Part shown: in pieces, positions 1-8,979 of the stretch
Numbering within the stretch: the stretch's first letter is position 1
Layout of the letters: each line of letters starts with the position of its first letter
DNA from: Prochlorococcus sp. AG-347-J21
GTDB taxonomy: Bacteria > Cyanobacteriota > Cyanobacteriia > PCC-6307 > Cyanobiaceae
Reading direction: 5' to 3'
Length of the DNA: 64,000 nucleotides
Assembly (NCBI GenBank): GCA_003281455.1
Contig: QCBX01000006.1
Location: forward strand, 37,027-101,026
Notes under the pieces: model-generated
The model's input: only the letters and a program-made list of their open reading frames with translations
Databases searched by the model: none
What the model was told of the DNA's origin: nothing
Translations under genes and position numbers: made by a program

Positions 1-289
1 AGATGATATTTCTCAATTACAAAAAAATACTTTACTTAGTACTCTCGAAAAAATAAAATTTAATCAAAAAATAAAACTTAATGAACCCAATAGAAGGGCA
101 TTGAATCTTTTACTTGATTTAAAGAACAGGCAAATAACAACTTTAACTTTATTAAAAGCTTGTTTATTTAGAGAAGAGAGTAGAGGGGGCCATTATAGAG
201 ATGATTTTCCAGTTAAAGATGAAAATTGGGAATGCCATACTAGACAACAATTAAATCAAAAAATTCATAAAAGATTTATTAAAAATTAG
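1..289 (+). CDS. nadB: L-aspartate oxidase, C-terminal end (partial)
   Basis: The reading frame is open from the left edge, leaving the last 95 or so residues. The motif FREESRGGHYRDDFP followed by a short basic tail is typical of the C-terminal helical domain of L-aspartate oxidase, the flavoprotein that oxidises aspartate to iminoaspartate for NAD synthesis. The FAD-binding and catalytic domains lie outside the window. The SdhA/FrdA family shares the fold, but the ESRGGHYR form and the early stop fit NadB better. Its last 11 bases overlap tail to tail with the VKOR gene. Confidence 0.85.
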   Translation, partial: DDISQLQKNTLLSTLEKIKFNQKIKLNEPNRRALNLLLDLKNRQITTLTLLKACLFREESRGGHYRDDFPVKDENWECHTRQQLNQKIHKRFIKN

Positions 290-1214
290 TATCTCCCTGA
301 TAGCCAGTTTTTGTTGCTAATTCATTCAAGTCGCGAGTGCCACTAATTATTTCTCCATTTATTTCCCAAGAAGGGAATCCACTGATTCCTTTCGTTTCGC
401 ATAGCTCATACTCATTATTTTCCCCATCTATGGCACATTCAACTACTTTTAATTGTTGAACTGCTTCTTTACCAAATAGTTGTTTCTGATCATGACAATG
501 CGGGCACCAATACGCGCTATACATAACAATATTCTTTTCACTTAAAAATTTTGCAAAATTTATCTTTTGGGGAGAGCTTGAAGTGGTAATTATTGGCGAT
601 AAATTTTCAGTGGGACTTGCAATATCTATAGCATTAGAGGGGTCAACGTTTGTTGACCAAATTAGGCCCCCCAATAAGACACTAATTGCTACAATAAAGC
701 CTCTAATAAACATTGGTTCTCTACTTTCGAACTTTGCTCCAATCATAGAAATTATAAAGATAGAAAACGATAAAATTGCTGAAAGTATACAAAAAAAGCA
801 ATATGCTTGAATCTTAAAAAACATTATATTTATCAATAAAAAGCTAAATGTTGATGACGCACAAGAAATTAGAAATACTAACCACCATAAAAGCTTATTT
901 AGTTTTTCTTTTGGGGAAATTAAATTAAGCGATAGTATTATTGTGATAATTAATATTGATAAATATGTTATGAATCCAGCTAATGAAAGAGGTATATTAA
1001 ATTGATTATTTTCAAATAAAGTACCCCAAGGACTATTTAAAACTGTTTCACACCCATTTTGTATACCTGGGCAAGAAAGCGAAGTAAATAATCCCCAGTT
1101 TTTTAAAGTAATCGAACCTGTATCAACTATGCCTATAGTGCTAAGAATTGCGATTATGATTTTAGGCCATTTCAAATCTTTTTTATTTCTTCTGGTTAAA
1201 GTCTTTGGGGCCAT
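279..1214 (-). CDS. VKOR-family disulfide oxidoreductase fused to a thioredoxin-like domain
   Basis: 311 residues. The N-terminal part is a four-to-five-helix vitamin K epoxide reductase domain, with the loop cysteine pair C48/C55 (SCPGIQNGC) and the active-site pair C139-F-F-C142 in a membrane helix. After another membrane segment near 170-186 and a linker comes a thioredoxin-like domain with W-C237-P-H-C240. This is the cyanobacterial and plant (LTO1) architecture, where VKOR reoxidises its own thioredoxin partner and drives disulfide formation in lumenal or periplasmic proteins, passing electrons to quinone. ATG start. It is divergent from rimO across a 105-base gap that should hold both promoters. 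Confidence 0.92.
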   Translation of the reverse strand: MAPKTLTRRNKKDLKWPKIIIAILSTIGIVDTGSITLKNWGLFTSLSCPGIQNGCETVLNSPWGTLFENNQFNIPLSLAGFITYLSILIITIILSLNLISPKEKLNKLLWWLVFLISCASSTFSFLLINIMFFKIQAYCFFCILSAILSFSIFIISMIGAKFESREPMFIRGFIVAISVLLGGLIWSTNVDPSNAIDIASPTENLSPIITTSSSPQKINFAKFLSEKNIVMYSAYWCPHCHDQKQLFGKEAVQQLKVVECAIDGENNEYELCETKGISGFPSWEINGEIISGTRDLNELATKTGYQGDTNF

Positions 1215-1319
1215 ACAAAAAGAAAGTTTGTTATTTACATTATCTATCCTAATATTATCTTGGCATGAGAGTTATATACAAAATGCTGTTTAAATTTTTT
1301 AATTCTTATTTTTCAAGTT

Positions 1320-2684
1320 GTGAAACAAAATAGTCTCAATGTAAAAGACAAAAAACTATTTAAGGTTGCATTCAGTCATGTTGGCTGTGAGAAAAATCTT
1401 GTTGATACTGAACATATGCAAGGCTTATTAGATAAAGAGGGTTATGAAGTTGATGGCAATATAAATGATGCAAATATTGTTGTTGTAAATACTTGCAGTT
1501 TTATTGAAACAGCTAGAGAAGAGTCTATTAGAAAAATTCTAGAATATACAAATCAAGGAAAGGAAGTAATAGTTGCAGGCTGTATGGCTCAGCATTTTAA
1601 AGATGAGCTTATAAAAGAAATACCTGAAATAAAAGGTTTGGTTGGAACAGGAGATTATCAAAAGATAGCCAAGGTTTTAGACAGAGTAGAAAAAGGGGAA
1701 ATCGTTAATGAAGTTTCAAAAATACCTGAATTTATTGCAGATGAGGAAATGCCTCGTTTTGTAGATAAAAATAAATTTGTTGCTTATCTTCGCATTGCTG
1801 AAGGCTGCAACTATAATTGCGCTTTTTGTATTATTCCTAAGTTGAGAGGGCCTCAAAGAAGTAGATCAATAGAATCTATAGTTTCAGAAGCCAAAAGTCT
1901 TGCAAAAAAGGGTATTCAAGAAATTATATTAATTAGTCAAATAACAACTAATTATGGTCAAGATATTTATGGAAAACCATCATTAGCCAAACTTTTGAAT
2001 GAGCTTTCTAAAGTTCCAATTCCTTGGATAAGGATACATTATGCTTATCCAACAGGTTTAACCGATGAAGTTATTAGAGCTTTCAAAGATTCAAAGAATA
2101 TAGTACCTTACTTTGATTTGCCACTTCAGCATAGTCATCCAGATGTGTTAAAGAGTATGAATAGACCTTGGCAAGCTTCTTTGAATGAATCAATTTTGGA
2201 GAAAATTAGAGAAGAAATCCCATCTGCTGTATTAAGAACTAGTCTTATTGTTGGTTTCCCGGGAGAACAAAAAGAACATTTTGAACATCTTCTAGAATTT
2301 TTGGATAGGCACAAATTTGATCACGTAGGAGTGTTTATTTTTTCTCCTGAGGAAGGAACTGCAGCTTTTGATTTGCCAAATAAAGTACCTCCAGAGGTTT
2401 CAGAGGCAAGAAAAGATAACGTCATTTCAGTTCAACAGAATATCTCTAAAGATAAAAATCAGACATATGTTGGTTCAAAAATGAAGATTTTGGTTGAAAA
2501 AATATCAGAGAATAACGAATTAATAGGTCGGTCCTACAATTTTGCGCCTGAAATTGACGGAGCTGTCACTTTATCTGTTAAAGATAAAATTGATTTGAAA
2601 AATTATATTGGTAAATTTGTTGAAGCAAATATTTCTTTTGCTGATGAATATGATTTGTATGGAGAGACTATTAAAATTTTGTAG
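1320..2684 (+). CDS. rimO: Ribosomal protein S12 methylthiotransferase RimO
   Basis: 454 residues, usual length. It methylthiolates an aspartate of ribosomal protein S12. Three parts are visible: an N-terminal UPF0004 domain with cysteines C23 ([10 protein letters not shown]), C59 (NTCSF) and C88 (AGCMAQ) for one 4Fe-4S cluster; a radical SAM core with [10 protein letters not shown] (C163, C167, C170); and a C-terminal TRAM domain from about residue 385. The N-terminal HVGCEKN form and the motif LPLQHS fit RimO rather than the related MiaB. The start is GTG at 1320; no better ATG lies upstream. Confidence 0.95.
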   Translation: MKQNSLNVKDKKLFKVAFSHVGCEKNLVDTEHMQGLLDKEGYEVDGNINDANIVVVNTCSFIETAREESIRKILEYTNQGKEVIVAGCMAQHFKDELIKEIPEIKGLVGTGDYQKIAKVLDRVEKGEIVNEVSKIPEFIADEEMPRFVDKNKFVAYLRIAEGCNYNCAFCIIPKLRGPQRSRSIESIVSEAKSLAKKGIQEIILISQITTNYGQDIYGKPSLAKLLNELSKVPIPWIRIHYAYPTGLTDEVIRAFKDSKNIVPYFDLPLQHSHPDVLKSMNRPWQASLNESILEKIREEIPSAVLRTSLIVGFPGEQKEHFEHLLEFLDRHKFDHVGVFIFSPEEGTAAFDLPNKVPPEVSEARKDNVISVQQNISKDKNQTYVGSKMKILVEKISENNELIGRSYNFAPEIDGAVTLSVKDKIDLKNYIGKFVEANISFADEYDLYGETIKIL

Positions 2685-2689
2685 TTTTT

Positions 2690-2782
2690 TTAAATTAATT
2701 TAACTGCTCTTAAGAGCTTATCTAATGCGAAAGCAGCTCCAAAACCAAAACCAATAAATGCAAAATAGAAAATGATGTTCAT
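2690..2782 (-). CDS. petL: Cytochrome b6f complex subunit PetL (30 residues)
   Basis: A 30-codon minus-strand ORF from ATG to TAA. The product begins MNIIFYFAFIGFGFG and ends LLRAVKLI: one membrane helix followed by the basic R-A-V-K-L-I tail that marks PetL of cyanobacteria and plastids. PetL is a small single-helix subunit at the periphery of the b6f complex and affects its stability. The gene sits between the ends of rimO and the DUF4346 gene, 5 bases after the rimO stop on the opposite strand. Such a short ORF could occur by chance, but the helix plus conserved tail make that unlikely. Confidence 0.82.
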   Translation of the reverse strand: MNIIFYFAFIGFGFGAAFALDKLLRAVKLI

Positions 2783-2847
2783 TAATTTTTTTTATTTTTA
2801 TTAAATCTAACATCAGATGAAAAGATTAGATTTTTTCGTTTAATTTC

Positions 2848-3234
2848 TTAATCTTGGATATAGGGCAATTTTTTGTATAAACATTCTTCTGCTTTTTGTA
2901 GTTCCCGGCCTATATAAAGAGCATGGTCGAATCTGGTTATTAAGTCATTTCTTTCTTCAGTGATCAATATTCCAAGTTGTTTTGCACTAATACCTTTAAA
3001 AACTTCATTACTAACTCTTTTATTTTGAGAGTCGCACTTAATTGGTTCATTTGTTTCTGGGTCAAGAGCATAGCCTTCTTCATCGATGTTATTTAAAAAG
3101 TGCTCTAAAATTATTTTATTTTCTTCTAAATCTACTTTTATAATAAAATATCCGTTTGGATCTAAATCTATATATCGGTTGGATAGATTATTATCAATCT
3201 TTATTTTTTCATCTAAACTTTTACTAGAATCCAT
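2848..3234 (-). CDS. DUF4346 family protein
   Basis: 128 residues, soluble and acidic, with no signal peptide or membrane segment. The stretch RYIDLDPNGYFIIKVDLEEN near residues 20-39 is the hallmark of the DUF4346 family, found as a stand-alone protein in cyanobacteria. The second half (KGISAKQLGILITEE and a helical C-terminus) also fits. The function is not established, and nothing in the sequence reveals a catalytic site. ATG start. The neighbour at 3295 is on the same strand after a 60-base gap, so co-transcription is possible but not shown. Confidence 0.8.
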   Translation of the reverse strand: MDSSKSLDEKIKIDNNLSNRYIDLDPNGYFIIKVDLEENKIILEHFLNNIDEEGYALDPETNEPIKCDSQNKRVSNEVFKGISAKQLGILITEERNDLITRFDHALYIGRELQKAEECLYKKLPYIQD

Positions 3235-3294
3235 TATAAGAAGTTAATAAAAACTATATTACTAATATAATCTTTAGAAAAGCCAAATAATTTT

Positions 3295-4449
3295 TTATTT
3301 AAAGGGTATAGAATTATTCTCAAATTCAATTTCCTTCTCGGTTTGTTTATTAACTTCATTTAGCCAAGGATAAATTATATTTTCCATATTTTTGTCAAAC
3401 CACTTATGCAAGCTAATGGTGCTTTTTGCAAAAAACCCTCTCCGCCTTTTATGTTTGCCACCCGCTCCAGGATCAAAAAAATGGATACTATTTTTTATTG
3501 CCCATTCAATTGGCTGGTAGTAGCATAATTCAAAATGTAAATTAGATATCTCTTCTTGACTACCCCAATATCTACCCCATAAGTTGTTTTTATTTTTAAC
3601 GCACATCGACATAGCAAAAATGTCATTTGAATCATTTTTTGATGCGCTAAAAAGTAAGATATTTTTTTTATTAGCAACAATTTTTTCGAAAAATGTAGAT
3701 GTTAGATATTTACTTCCCCAAACTCCCCACCTAGAACAATGCTGTTCATAAAAATTATGCATTTTATTGAGGATTTCTTCGTTGATATCATCTTCATTAA
3801 AAATTTCTACTTTTACATCTTGTTTAGTAATTGATTTCCTCTCTTTTTTGATATTTTTTCTCTGATTAGAGTTAAATCTACAAAGAAAATCATCAAAAGT
3901 CTTTTCTCCATTACTCCTCCATTCACTGCTGGAATTTATCCATTTATGGTATCCCAAAGATTTAAGATGATTGCCCCAGCTTTCGTCAATGTATAAAAAA
4001 TTACAACTTAAAATTTTGTTTGTAATCGCAAAGCTTTCGATATAGTTTATGAGTAAATTTGTAATTTCTTTCTTATCTTCATTTTTTTTATAAAGGAATT
4101 GATATCCATTTACAGGACTATAAGGACTCATTCCAATTAATTTAGGGTAGTAATTTAAATTCAGCTCTTGCGCCAATCTGGCAAAAGATTGATCAAAAAT
4201 GAATTCTCCATAGCTATGATTTTTTAAAAAAAGTGGAGCAATTCCTAATATTTCATCATTATTAAAAGCAACAAAATATAGAGGTTGCCAACCAGTTTCT
4301 CTTGAGACACTTTTTGATATTTCAAGGTTTTTAAGCCAAGTCCATTCATAGAATGGATTATTGATTTCATTTGTTAATTCATTCCATATTTCCTTGGAGA
4401 TTTCCTTGATTGACAATTTGACTTCAACTTTATGTATTTTTTGGTTCAT
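3295..4449 (-). CDS. FemAB/GNAT-like protein (DUF482 family)
   Basis: 384 residues. The family signs are FYEWTWLKNLE near the start, SPYSPVNGYQF near 128-138, and DPGAGGKHKRRRGF near 335-348, the DUF482 (peptidogalycan biosynthesis/recognition) signature with tandem GNAT folds. Relatives are predicted to transfer aminoacyl or acyl groups, possibly in cell-envelope synthesis; the true substrate is unknown. A highly basic segment, NSNQRKNIKKERKS, lies near the middle. It precedes the RibD_C gene on the same strand but no functional link is evident. Confidence 0.82.
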   Translation of the reverse strand: MNQKIHKVEVKLSIKEISKEIWNELTNEINNPFYEWTWLKNLEISKSVSRETGWQPLYFVAFNNDEILGIAPLFLKNHSYGEFIFDQSFARLAQELNLNYYPKLIGMSPYSPVNGYQFLYKKNEDKKEITNLLINYIESFAITNKILSCNFLYIDESWGNHLKSLGYHKWINSSSEWRSNGEKTFDDFLCRFNSNQRKNIKKERKSITKQDVKVEIFNEDDINEEILNKMHNFYEQHCSRWGVWGSKYLTSTFFEKIVANKKNILLFSASKNDSNDIFAMSMCVKNKNNLWGRYWGSQEEISNLHFELCYYQPIEWAIKNSIHFFDPGAGGKHKRRRGFFAKSTISLHKWFDKNMENIIYPWLNEVNKQTEKEIEFENNSIPFK

Positions 4450-4466
4450 TGATTATTGAATCTATT

Positions 4467-5117
4467 TCAAATTTTTTTGTAATGAATATGGATTTCATTA
4501 TTCATTAAATTTTTAATTGATTTTATTTCCCATAGTCTTTTGAGATTAAAAATCTCATTTGTGTCTTCTGGAGGGATCCATGTATATTTACCTCCAATAA
4601 TTTGCGGAATTATTGTAATTTTTATATCTGTTATTAGATCCTCTTTTATAAATGAATTTATAAGTTTTGCACCTCCTAAAAGAGCTAGATCATTTATCCC
4701 TTGTTTTTTAAGTGAAATTAAAGTTTTACTCCATGAATCTTCGAAAAAGAGTTGTTTCTCGAAGTCATTATTCGACGAATTATCAACTTTACTTGAGCTT
4801 ATTAGCCATCTTCTAATTGGTTGACGAAAGTATTCCCAATTACTGTTAAATTTTTTGCTATTTGAAGCAACTATAGAAATTGGTTGTTTTTTTGATATTG
4901 TTACTTCGTCATTACCATTGAGATTTTTAATTAGGTAAGTTGATTGATGAGCTATTAAAGTACCTAAACCAAAAATGGTGGCGTCAACCATTGATAAGTG
5001 TTGATTTAACATTTTTTTGTCTTCTTTGCTTCCAAGATGTGATTCTCCTCCTCCAGGAAATGCAATTCGCCCATCAAGACTAGATGCTATAAAAATTATT
5101 ACTCTTGGGATACTCAA
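4467..5117 (-). CDS. RibD C-terminal-domain reductase (stand-alone, DHFR-like)
   Basis: 216 residues. It starts PRVIIFIASSLDGRIAFPGG, the usual opening of the RibD_C fold, and has DATIFGLGTLIAH (substrate-binding region), a nucleotide-binding DLALLGGAKL, and a C-terminal IIPQIIGGKYTW. No deaminase domain is attached. RibD_C proteins are NADPH-dependent reductases of pyrimidine or pterin substrates. The gene follows the tandem pterin-synthase-like gene on the same strand with a 4-base overlap, which suggests coupled translation and points to a pterin substrate. That role is inference; riboflavin synthesis is the main alternative. Confidence 0.85.
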   Translation of the reverse strand: MSIPRVIIFIASSLDGRIAFPGGGESHLGSKEDKKMLNQHLSMVDATIFGLGTLIAHQSTYLIKNLNGNDEVTISKKQPISIVASNSKKFNSNWEYFRQPIRRWLISSSKVDNSSNNDFEKQLFFEDSWSKTLISLKKQGINDLALLGGAKLINSFIKEDLITDIKITIIPQIIGGKYTWIPPEDTNEIFNLKRLWEIKSIKNLMNNEIHIHYKKI

Positions 5118-6040
5118 GTTTGTGAGACTAAACTATTCTCAATTTTCAACTTTAATGAATTGTTTAGCTTTTGATCAACATAAATTTCTGCAGCATTATT
5201 TGGGCTCTCTTGGAGTCTTATTTTGTGTAATGTTGCCCCAAGTTCATGTATTGGATTTTTTAGAATATCAGAAATATATAAAGCTATATTTTCAGCAGTT
5301 GGAACACAATTCTGGAAAAATTCGATGTCTTTATTTAGAAAAGTATGATCGAGTTGTTCAACAACCAAATCATTAATTATCTCCTGGAGCGCAGATAAGT
5401 CGCAAACCATTCCCGTTCTTTTATCAATGTCTCCTTTTACAGTTATATCGACAAGATAGTTATGACCATGTCCATTAACTCTGGCACATTTCCCATAGAT
5501 TTTTTTATTTTCATCAAAGGAAATCTCTTCTTTTGCAAGTCTATGAGCGGCCGCAAAATGAGTTTGTACTGTTAAAAATGCTTCCATGTTTTTTCCAAAA
5601 TAATCTGCCCATAAATTTGGGTTTTCATAAAGCCTTAGACTTGTAAGAGGTAAATCATCCTTTAGACGACTCCAAATAACCTTTACTAATGCTTCAGTTG
5701 TGGGAAGAATACCTTCTTGATTGTTAACATTAAATTCAGGCCAGACATCATTTAAAAAACGAAAATCTAATTGTCCAGTAACCTTATCTTTAATAGAGTG
5801 TTTTACATCAGAGAGATTAAGTACCATTCCATCAGAGTCTAGTTCTCCACCCATTGAAACAATAAGTTCATAATTATGACCATGACCTGGTGCAATACTG
5901 CAATTTCCAAAAAGAGATAAATTTTCTTCTTGGCTTTTTTCAGGAAGCCAATAACGGTGACTAGAACTAAAGCAGGCACGTCTAGTTATGACGCACTCAC
6001 GTCCTTTTCCATGTAATGGTTTGGATTGTGTAGAAGTCAT
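5114..6040 (-). CDS. Tandem 6-pyruvoyl-tetrahydropterin synthase / QueD-like protein
   Basis: 308 residues forming two PTPS-type domains. Domain 1 (about 17-140) has H28 in SSSHRY, C47 in FGNCS and the zinc pair H53/H55 in GHGHNY. Domain 2 (about 157-300) has H166 in AAAHRL, C185 in GKCAR and H191/H193 in GHGHNY. Domain 2 keeps the catalytic QLDHTFLN histidine; the matching site in domain 1 reads QLDFRFLN, so domain 1 may be inactive or altered. The family makes 6-carboxy- or 6-pyruvoyl-tetrahydropterin for queuosine or pterin synthesis. It is divergent from aroK and overlaps the RibD_C gene downstream. Confidence 0.88.
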   Translation of the reverse strand: MTSTQSKPLHGKGRECVITRRACFSSSHRYWLPEKSQEENLSLFGNCSIAPGHGHNYELIVSMGGELDSDGMVLNLSDVKHSIKDKVTGQLDFRFLNDVWPEFNVNNQEGILPTTEALVKVIWSRLKDDLPLTSLRLYENPNLWADYFGKNMEAFLTVQTHFAAAHRLAKEEISFDENKKIYGKCARVNGHGHNYLVDITVKGDIDKRTGMVCDLSALQEIINDLVVEQLDHTFLNKDIEFFQNCVPTAENIALYISDILKNPIHELGATLHKIRLQESPNNAAEIYVDQKLNNSLKLKIENSLVSQT

Positions 6041-6090
6041 ACCTGTCTGCGATAATACTATCTTAAGGTTTTAAATACGCTTTTGTCTTT

Positions 6091-6648
6091 ATGGAACAAT
6101 CCATTATCAAAAAAACAATTCATACTTTAAAGGGCAGAAGCATATTTTTAATAGGAATGATGGGTTCTGGTAAGTCACAAACCGGTTTAAAGCTGGCTGA
6201 ATTATTGAAGTATAAATATATTGATTTAGATTCGTTAATAGAGAAGTTGGCAAAAAAATCTATCAATCAAATTTTTAATGATGAAGGAGAAAATAATTTC
6301 CGTGAATTAGAAGCAAGCTGCCTTAAAGAAACTATCAAAATTCCTTCATTAGTAATCTCTACTGGGGGAGGAATAGTTACCAAATCGGAAAACTGGGGAA
6401 TCTTAAGGCAGGGAATAATTGCTTGGATAGATCTTGACAAAGATATAGCAATTGAAAGATTGAAAAATGAAATTGAAAATAGACCACTTCTTCAGGGAAA
6501 GAATCTAAATGATTTATATATGAGCATTTTTCAATCTAGAGAAAATTTGTATTCTCAAGCAGATTTAAGAATTCAAGTAAAAAAGGAAAATATTGAAGAA
6601 GTCGCTATGAAAATAATTAATGCAATTTATAAAGAAATAATTAGTTAA
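6091..6648 (+). CDS. aroK: Shikimate kinase
   Basis: 185 residues, normal length. It phosphorylates shikimate at O3 in aromatic amino acid synthesis. The Walker A motif GMMGSGKSQTG lies near residues 22-32, the DxD-type shikimate-binding motif in YIDLDSLIEK near 43-52, the FRELEA motif near 66-71, the STGGGIV loop near 89-95, and the lid arginine in NRPLLQG near 130. ATG start, about 50 bases from the start of the divergent pterin-synthase-like gene. Its last 4 bases overlap tail to tail with the CRR7-like gene. Confidence 0.95.
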   Translation: MEQSIIKKTIHTLKGRSIFLIGMMGSGKSQTGLKLAELLKYKYIDLDSLIEKLAKKSINQIFNDEGENNFRELEASCLKETIKIPSLVISTGGGIVTKSENWGILRQGIIAWIDLDKDIAIERLKNEIENRPLLQGKNLNDLYMSIFQSRENLYSQADLRIQVKKENIEEVAMKIINAIYKEIIS

Positions 6649-6902
6649 TCTGGTTCAATTCTTACTGCAAACCATTTGATAACGTATCCTAATTTTATTT
6701 CTAATTCATAAGTGCTTTCTAATAATTCTTCAAAAAATGCCTGATCAGGATCTTCTATATTTTGATATATTGTTTGTGTTTCTGTCTTACTGAGCCAATG
6801 CTTCAACCATAAAATTGCTTCTTGCTTTGATACAATTTTTTCTTTTGAATCTGGCTCTAATAATACATAATGATCTGATGCTCTTATTAGTGGATTTGAC
6901 AT
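6645..6902 (-). CDS. Chlororespiratory reduction 7 (CRR7)-like protein
   Basis: 85 residues. The pattern NPLIRASDHYVLLEPDSKE at the start, then KQEAILWLKHWL, and the C-terminal GYVIKWFAVRIEPD match the CRR7 family. Plant CRR7 is needed for assembly or stability of the chloroplast NDH complex, so a role in assembling the NDH-1 complex (subunits of which are encoded in this window) is reasonable. The assignment is from family resemblance; no cofactor site is visible. It diverges from the next plus-strand gene with only one base between the two starts. Confidence 0.8.
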   Translation of the reverse strand: MSNPLIRASDHYVLLEPDSKEKIVSKQEAILWLKHWLSKTETQTIYQNIEDPDQAFFEELLESTYELEIKLGYVIKWFAVRIEPD

Positions 6903-6903
6903 A

Positions 6904-7611
6904 ATGAAGATTCTTCTTGGATTAATTCTTTGCTTGATTTTTCAAGGAATTTTTTTAGAAAGTTCTCTTGCTTTAGTAGATACTAATGTACGAGAGTTTT
7001 TGGAAAATCGTGTAAGTCAATGGCCAGAATTATATTTACCAAATTTTAAATTTTCGGATACTTCTGAGGATTTAATTTATCCTAACTGGTTCGAGGGGAA
7101 TTGGCTTGTTACTTCTCAAGATATAATTAATGATTCAGAAGAGCCAGTCATTTATAAAGTAAATTTCTTTAAGAATGATTCAGATTTAGTTGTTGGTAAT
7201 CGTGCAGAAAATTCTGAATCTATTGGAAAAGCAATATTTGGTGATACCTTAATCAAGGTTGTAAATGATCCTCAATCTATTAATAATCAAATTACTTATT
7301 TAAAAGATGATTTTTATATCGATTCAAGAATTACGGGTAGAAATCAGATCCAAGATGATGATGTTTTTTTCGCAGATGAGCTAGTTATACAAACTGCACA
7401 TAAGCCAGGTGCTTCAAGGATTAATCAGGTAGAGACCATTAGTAAATTTCAAAAATGTTCTGAAGAAATATTGGAAATTGATAATTCAATCAAACCACCA
7501 ATTTGTGGAGTACAATATGTTGCTTCTTATGGTTCAAAAGTTGGTGATCCTTCTATTCATGCTATAAAAACAAATAAATATAAATTGACGTTTGAATTTA
7601 TTGAGAGTTAG
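6904..7611 (+). CDS. Exported cyanobacterial protein, DUF6816-like (probably lumenal)
   Basis: 235 residues with a signal peptide: KILLGLILCLIFQGIFLES, then a likely cleavage near SSLALVD. The mature part has YPNWFEGNWLVTSQD, which resembles the entry strand of small beta-barrel proteins, and a conserved-looking pair of cysteines, KCSEE and PPICGVQY. I take it to be the DUF6816 type shared by cyanobacteria and plastids, probably lumenal, function unknown. The product's end overlaps tail to tail with the GST gene by 14 bases. Confidence 0.65.
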   Translation: MKILLGLILCLIFQGIFLESSLALVDTNVREFLENRVSQWPELYLPNFKFSDTSEDLIYPNWFEGNWLVTSQDIINDSEEPVIYKVNFFKNDSDLVVGNRAENSESIGKAIFGDTLIKVVNDPQSINNQITYLKDDFYIDSRITGRNQIQDDDVFFADELVIQTAHKPGASRINQVETISKFQKCSEEILEIDNSIKPPICGVQYVASYGSKVGDPSIHAIKTNKYKLTFEFIES

Positions 7612-8323
7612 CACTAAAAAGATATTCTTCTAAGTTGTTCCTCCAAATGAAAAGATTTTCTAAATAAGGGTTGTTTATGTATTCTTGGCTCCCCTCTCCT
7701 GAAAGAATTGGTCCTGCAGACTTTGGAAATTTAAGAAGGGATAATTGAGCAGCAATTGAAATATCTGCAATTGAAAAACTATCTCCAACTAAATATTTCT
7801 TGTTGATCAAGGATTTTGATAAAGCTTCCAGTAATTTTTGGAGTTCTAAATTATCTTTAGAAGACAAAACTACATTAGAAATTTTACTAAGATTTTCAAA
7901 AGGTAATTTATCAACAATACTTTTAACTGAAGAAGGTATTTCATTTGGAAGTAATGCAGTTCTTAGCTGTGGATTTTCTATTGCAGATTTTATTAAAGCT
8001 TTTCTACAAGTTGTAGCCATTGTAGTATCTGCCCAGTCTTCAATTAGTTTGCATTGTGCAAATAATATTGGGTCTTCAGGAAAAAGTGGATTGTTATTAT
8101 TTTTTTTATCTATATATTCGCAAATAGTTGAAGAGTCATTAATAACTTGATCATTACTATCGACTATTACAGGTACTTGTTTTTGACCTGATAATTTAAA
8201 GATTTCAAATTGGCCTATTCCAGGTGTTACTTCTTCAACTCGATATTGTAGTTTTTTTGCATGAAGAGCCATTCTTGTTTTTAAACAAAAAGCACTATGC
8301 CTAAATTGATATAATGTAATCAT
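7598..8323 (-). CDS. Glutathione S-transferase family protein
   Basis: 241 residues. The N-terminal thioredoxin-fold half starts ITLYQFRHSAFCLKTRMAL, holds the cis-proline site KQVPVIVD and the glutathione-binding NDSSTICEYID near residues 62-72. The C-terminal half is helical, with the N-capping GDSFSIADISIAAQL typical of GSTs. The catalytic position holds S/C in HSAFC, as in cyanobacterial and stringent-starvation-like GSTs. The substrate cannot be read from the sequence; detoxification and redox roles are both possible. ATG start. Confidence 0.85.
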   Translation of the reverse strand: MITLYQFRHSAFCLKTRMALHAKKLQYRVEEVTPGIGQFEIFKLSGQKQVPVIVDSNDQVINDSSTICEYIDKKNNNNPLFPEDPILFAQCKLIEDWADTTMATTCRKALIKSAIENPQLRTALLPNEIPSSVKSIVDKLPFENLSKISNVVLSSKDNLELQKLLEALSKSLINKKYLVGDSFSIADISIAAQLSLLKFPKSAGPILSGEGSQEYINNPYLENLFIWRNNLEEYLFSANSQ

Positions 8324-8377
8324 GCTGTTTAATGTTTGTTAAAACTTAGCTAAAAAAGTAATCTATTTGTGGAGCTA

Positions 8378-8587
8378 ATGGGCGAATTTTTCTCTAATGT
8401 TTCGAGATATCCAAAGTATTTGATATCTATCATTGTTGGGGGACTTGTTGCTTTGCTTGAACCTTTATTCAAGAATAGATCAAATCCTCTCACAATAGTA
8501 GGATTAATATCTTCTGTCTTAAGTGCTTTCATAACTGTTTATTTTGTCTTGCAAGCGATGACAAACCCAATAAATTTACAACCATAA
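8378..8587 (+). CDS. DUF751 / Ycf33-like membrane protein
   Basis: 69 residues from the ATG at 8378 (a GTG at 8369 would add three). The opening GEFFSNVSRYPKYLISIIVG followed by PLTIVGLISSVLSAFITVYF gives two membrane segments and is the pattern of DUF751, the cyanobacterial relatives of plastid Ycf33. The role is unknown. I prefer the ATG because the family consensus starts near EFFSNVSRYP. The stop codon overlaps the rbfA start by one base (TAATG), so the two genes are probably translationally coupled. Confidence 0.8.
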   Translation: MGEFFSNVSRYPKYLISIIVGGLVALLEPLFKNRSNPLTIVGLISSVLSAFITVYFVLQAMTNPINLQP

Positions 8588-8979
8588 TGCCAAATAATTA
8601 CCGTCTTGCAAAAGTTTCTTCTCTTTTGAAGAAAGAAATAACCCTTATTTTGCAGAATGATTTAGAAAATGATCTTATTAGAGATCATTTCGTCAATATT
8701 TCTAAGATTGATTTATCAGGTGATTTGCAACACTGTAAAATTTACATAACTTCAACTGCTCAAGAGAAAGTGAGAAAAGAGATTGTTGAAAACTTGAATA
8801 CTGCTAAAAGCTCTATTAGGCATAGTTTAGGAAAAAGAATTGAGATGAGAAGAGTTCCAGAGATAATTTTTAAAGACGATGTTGTTCTTGATAAAGGATT
8901 ATCAGTCTTGAAACTTCTCGATCAATTAAAAAATAAAAATCAAAATCATAATATTGAGGAAAAGGATGCCAAAAGTTGA
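8587..8979 (+). CDS. rbfA: 30S ribosome-binding factor A
   Basis: 130 residues, usual length. RbfA is a KH-fold protein that binds the 16S rRNA 5' region during late 30S maturation and cold adaptation. It begins NNYRLAKVSSLLKKEITLIL, as RbfA proteins do (R-x-x-K/R-v-x-x-l-l-x-x-E-i), and has LQHCKIYIT and the RMRRVPEIIFKDD-like stretch near residues 79-92. It sits between the Ycf33-like gene and hemD in one plus-strand run, with a one-base overlap upstream and a 14-base overlap downstream. Confidence 0.93.
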   Translation: MPNNYRLAKVSSLLKKEITLILQNDLENDLIRDHFVNISKIDLSGDLQHCKIYITSTAQEKVRKEIVENLNTAKSSIRHSLGKRIEMRRVPEIIFKDDVVLDKGLSVLKLLDQLKNKNQNHNIEEKDAKS

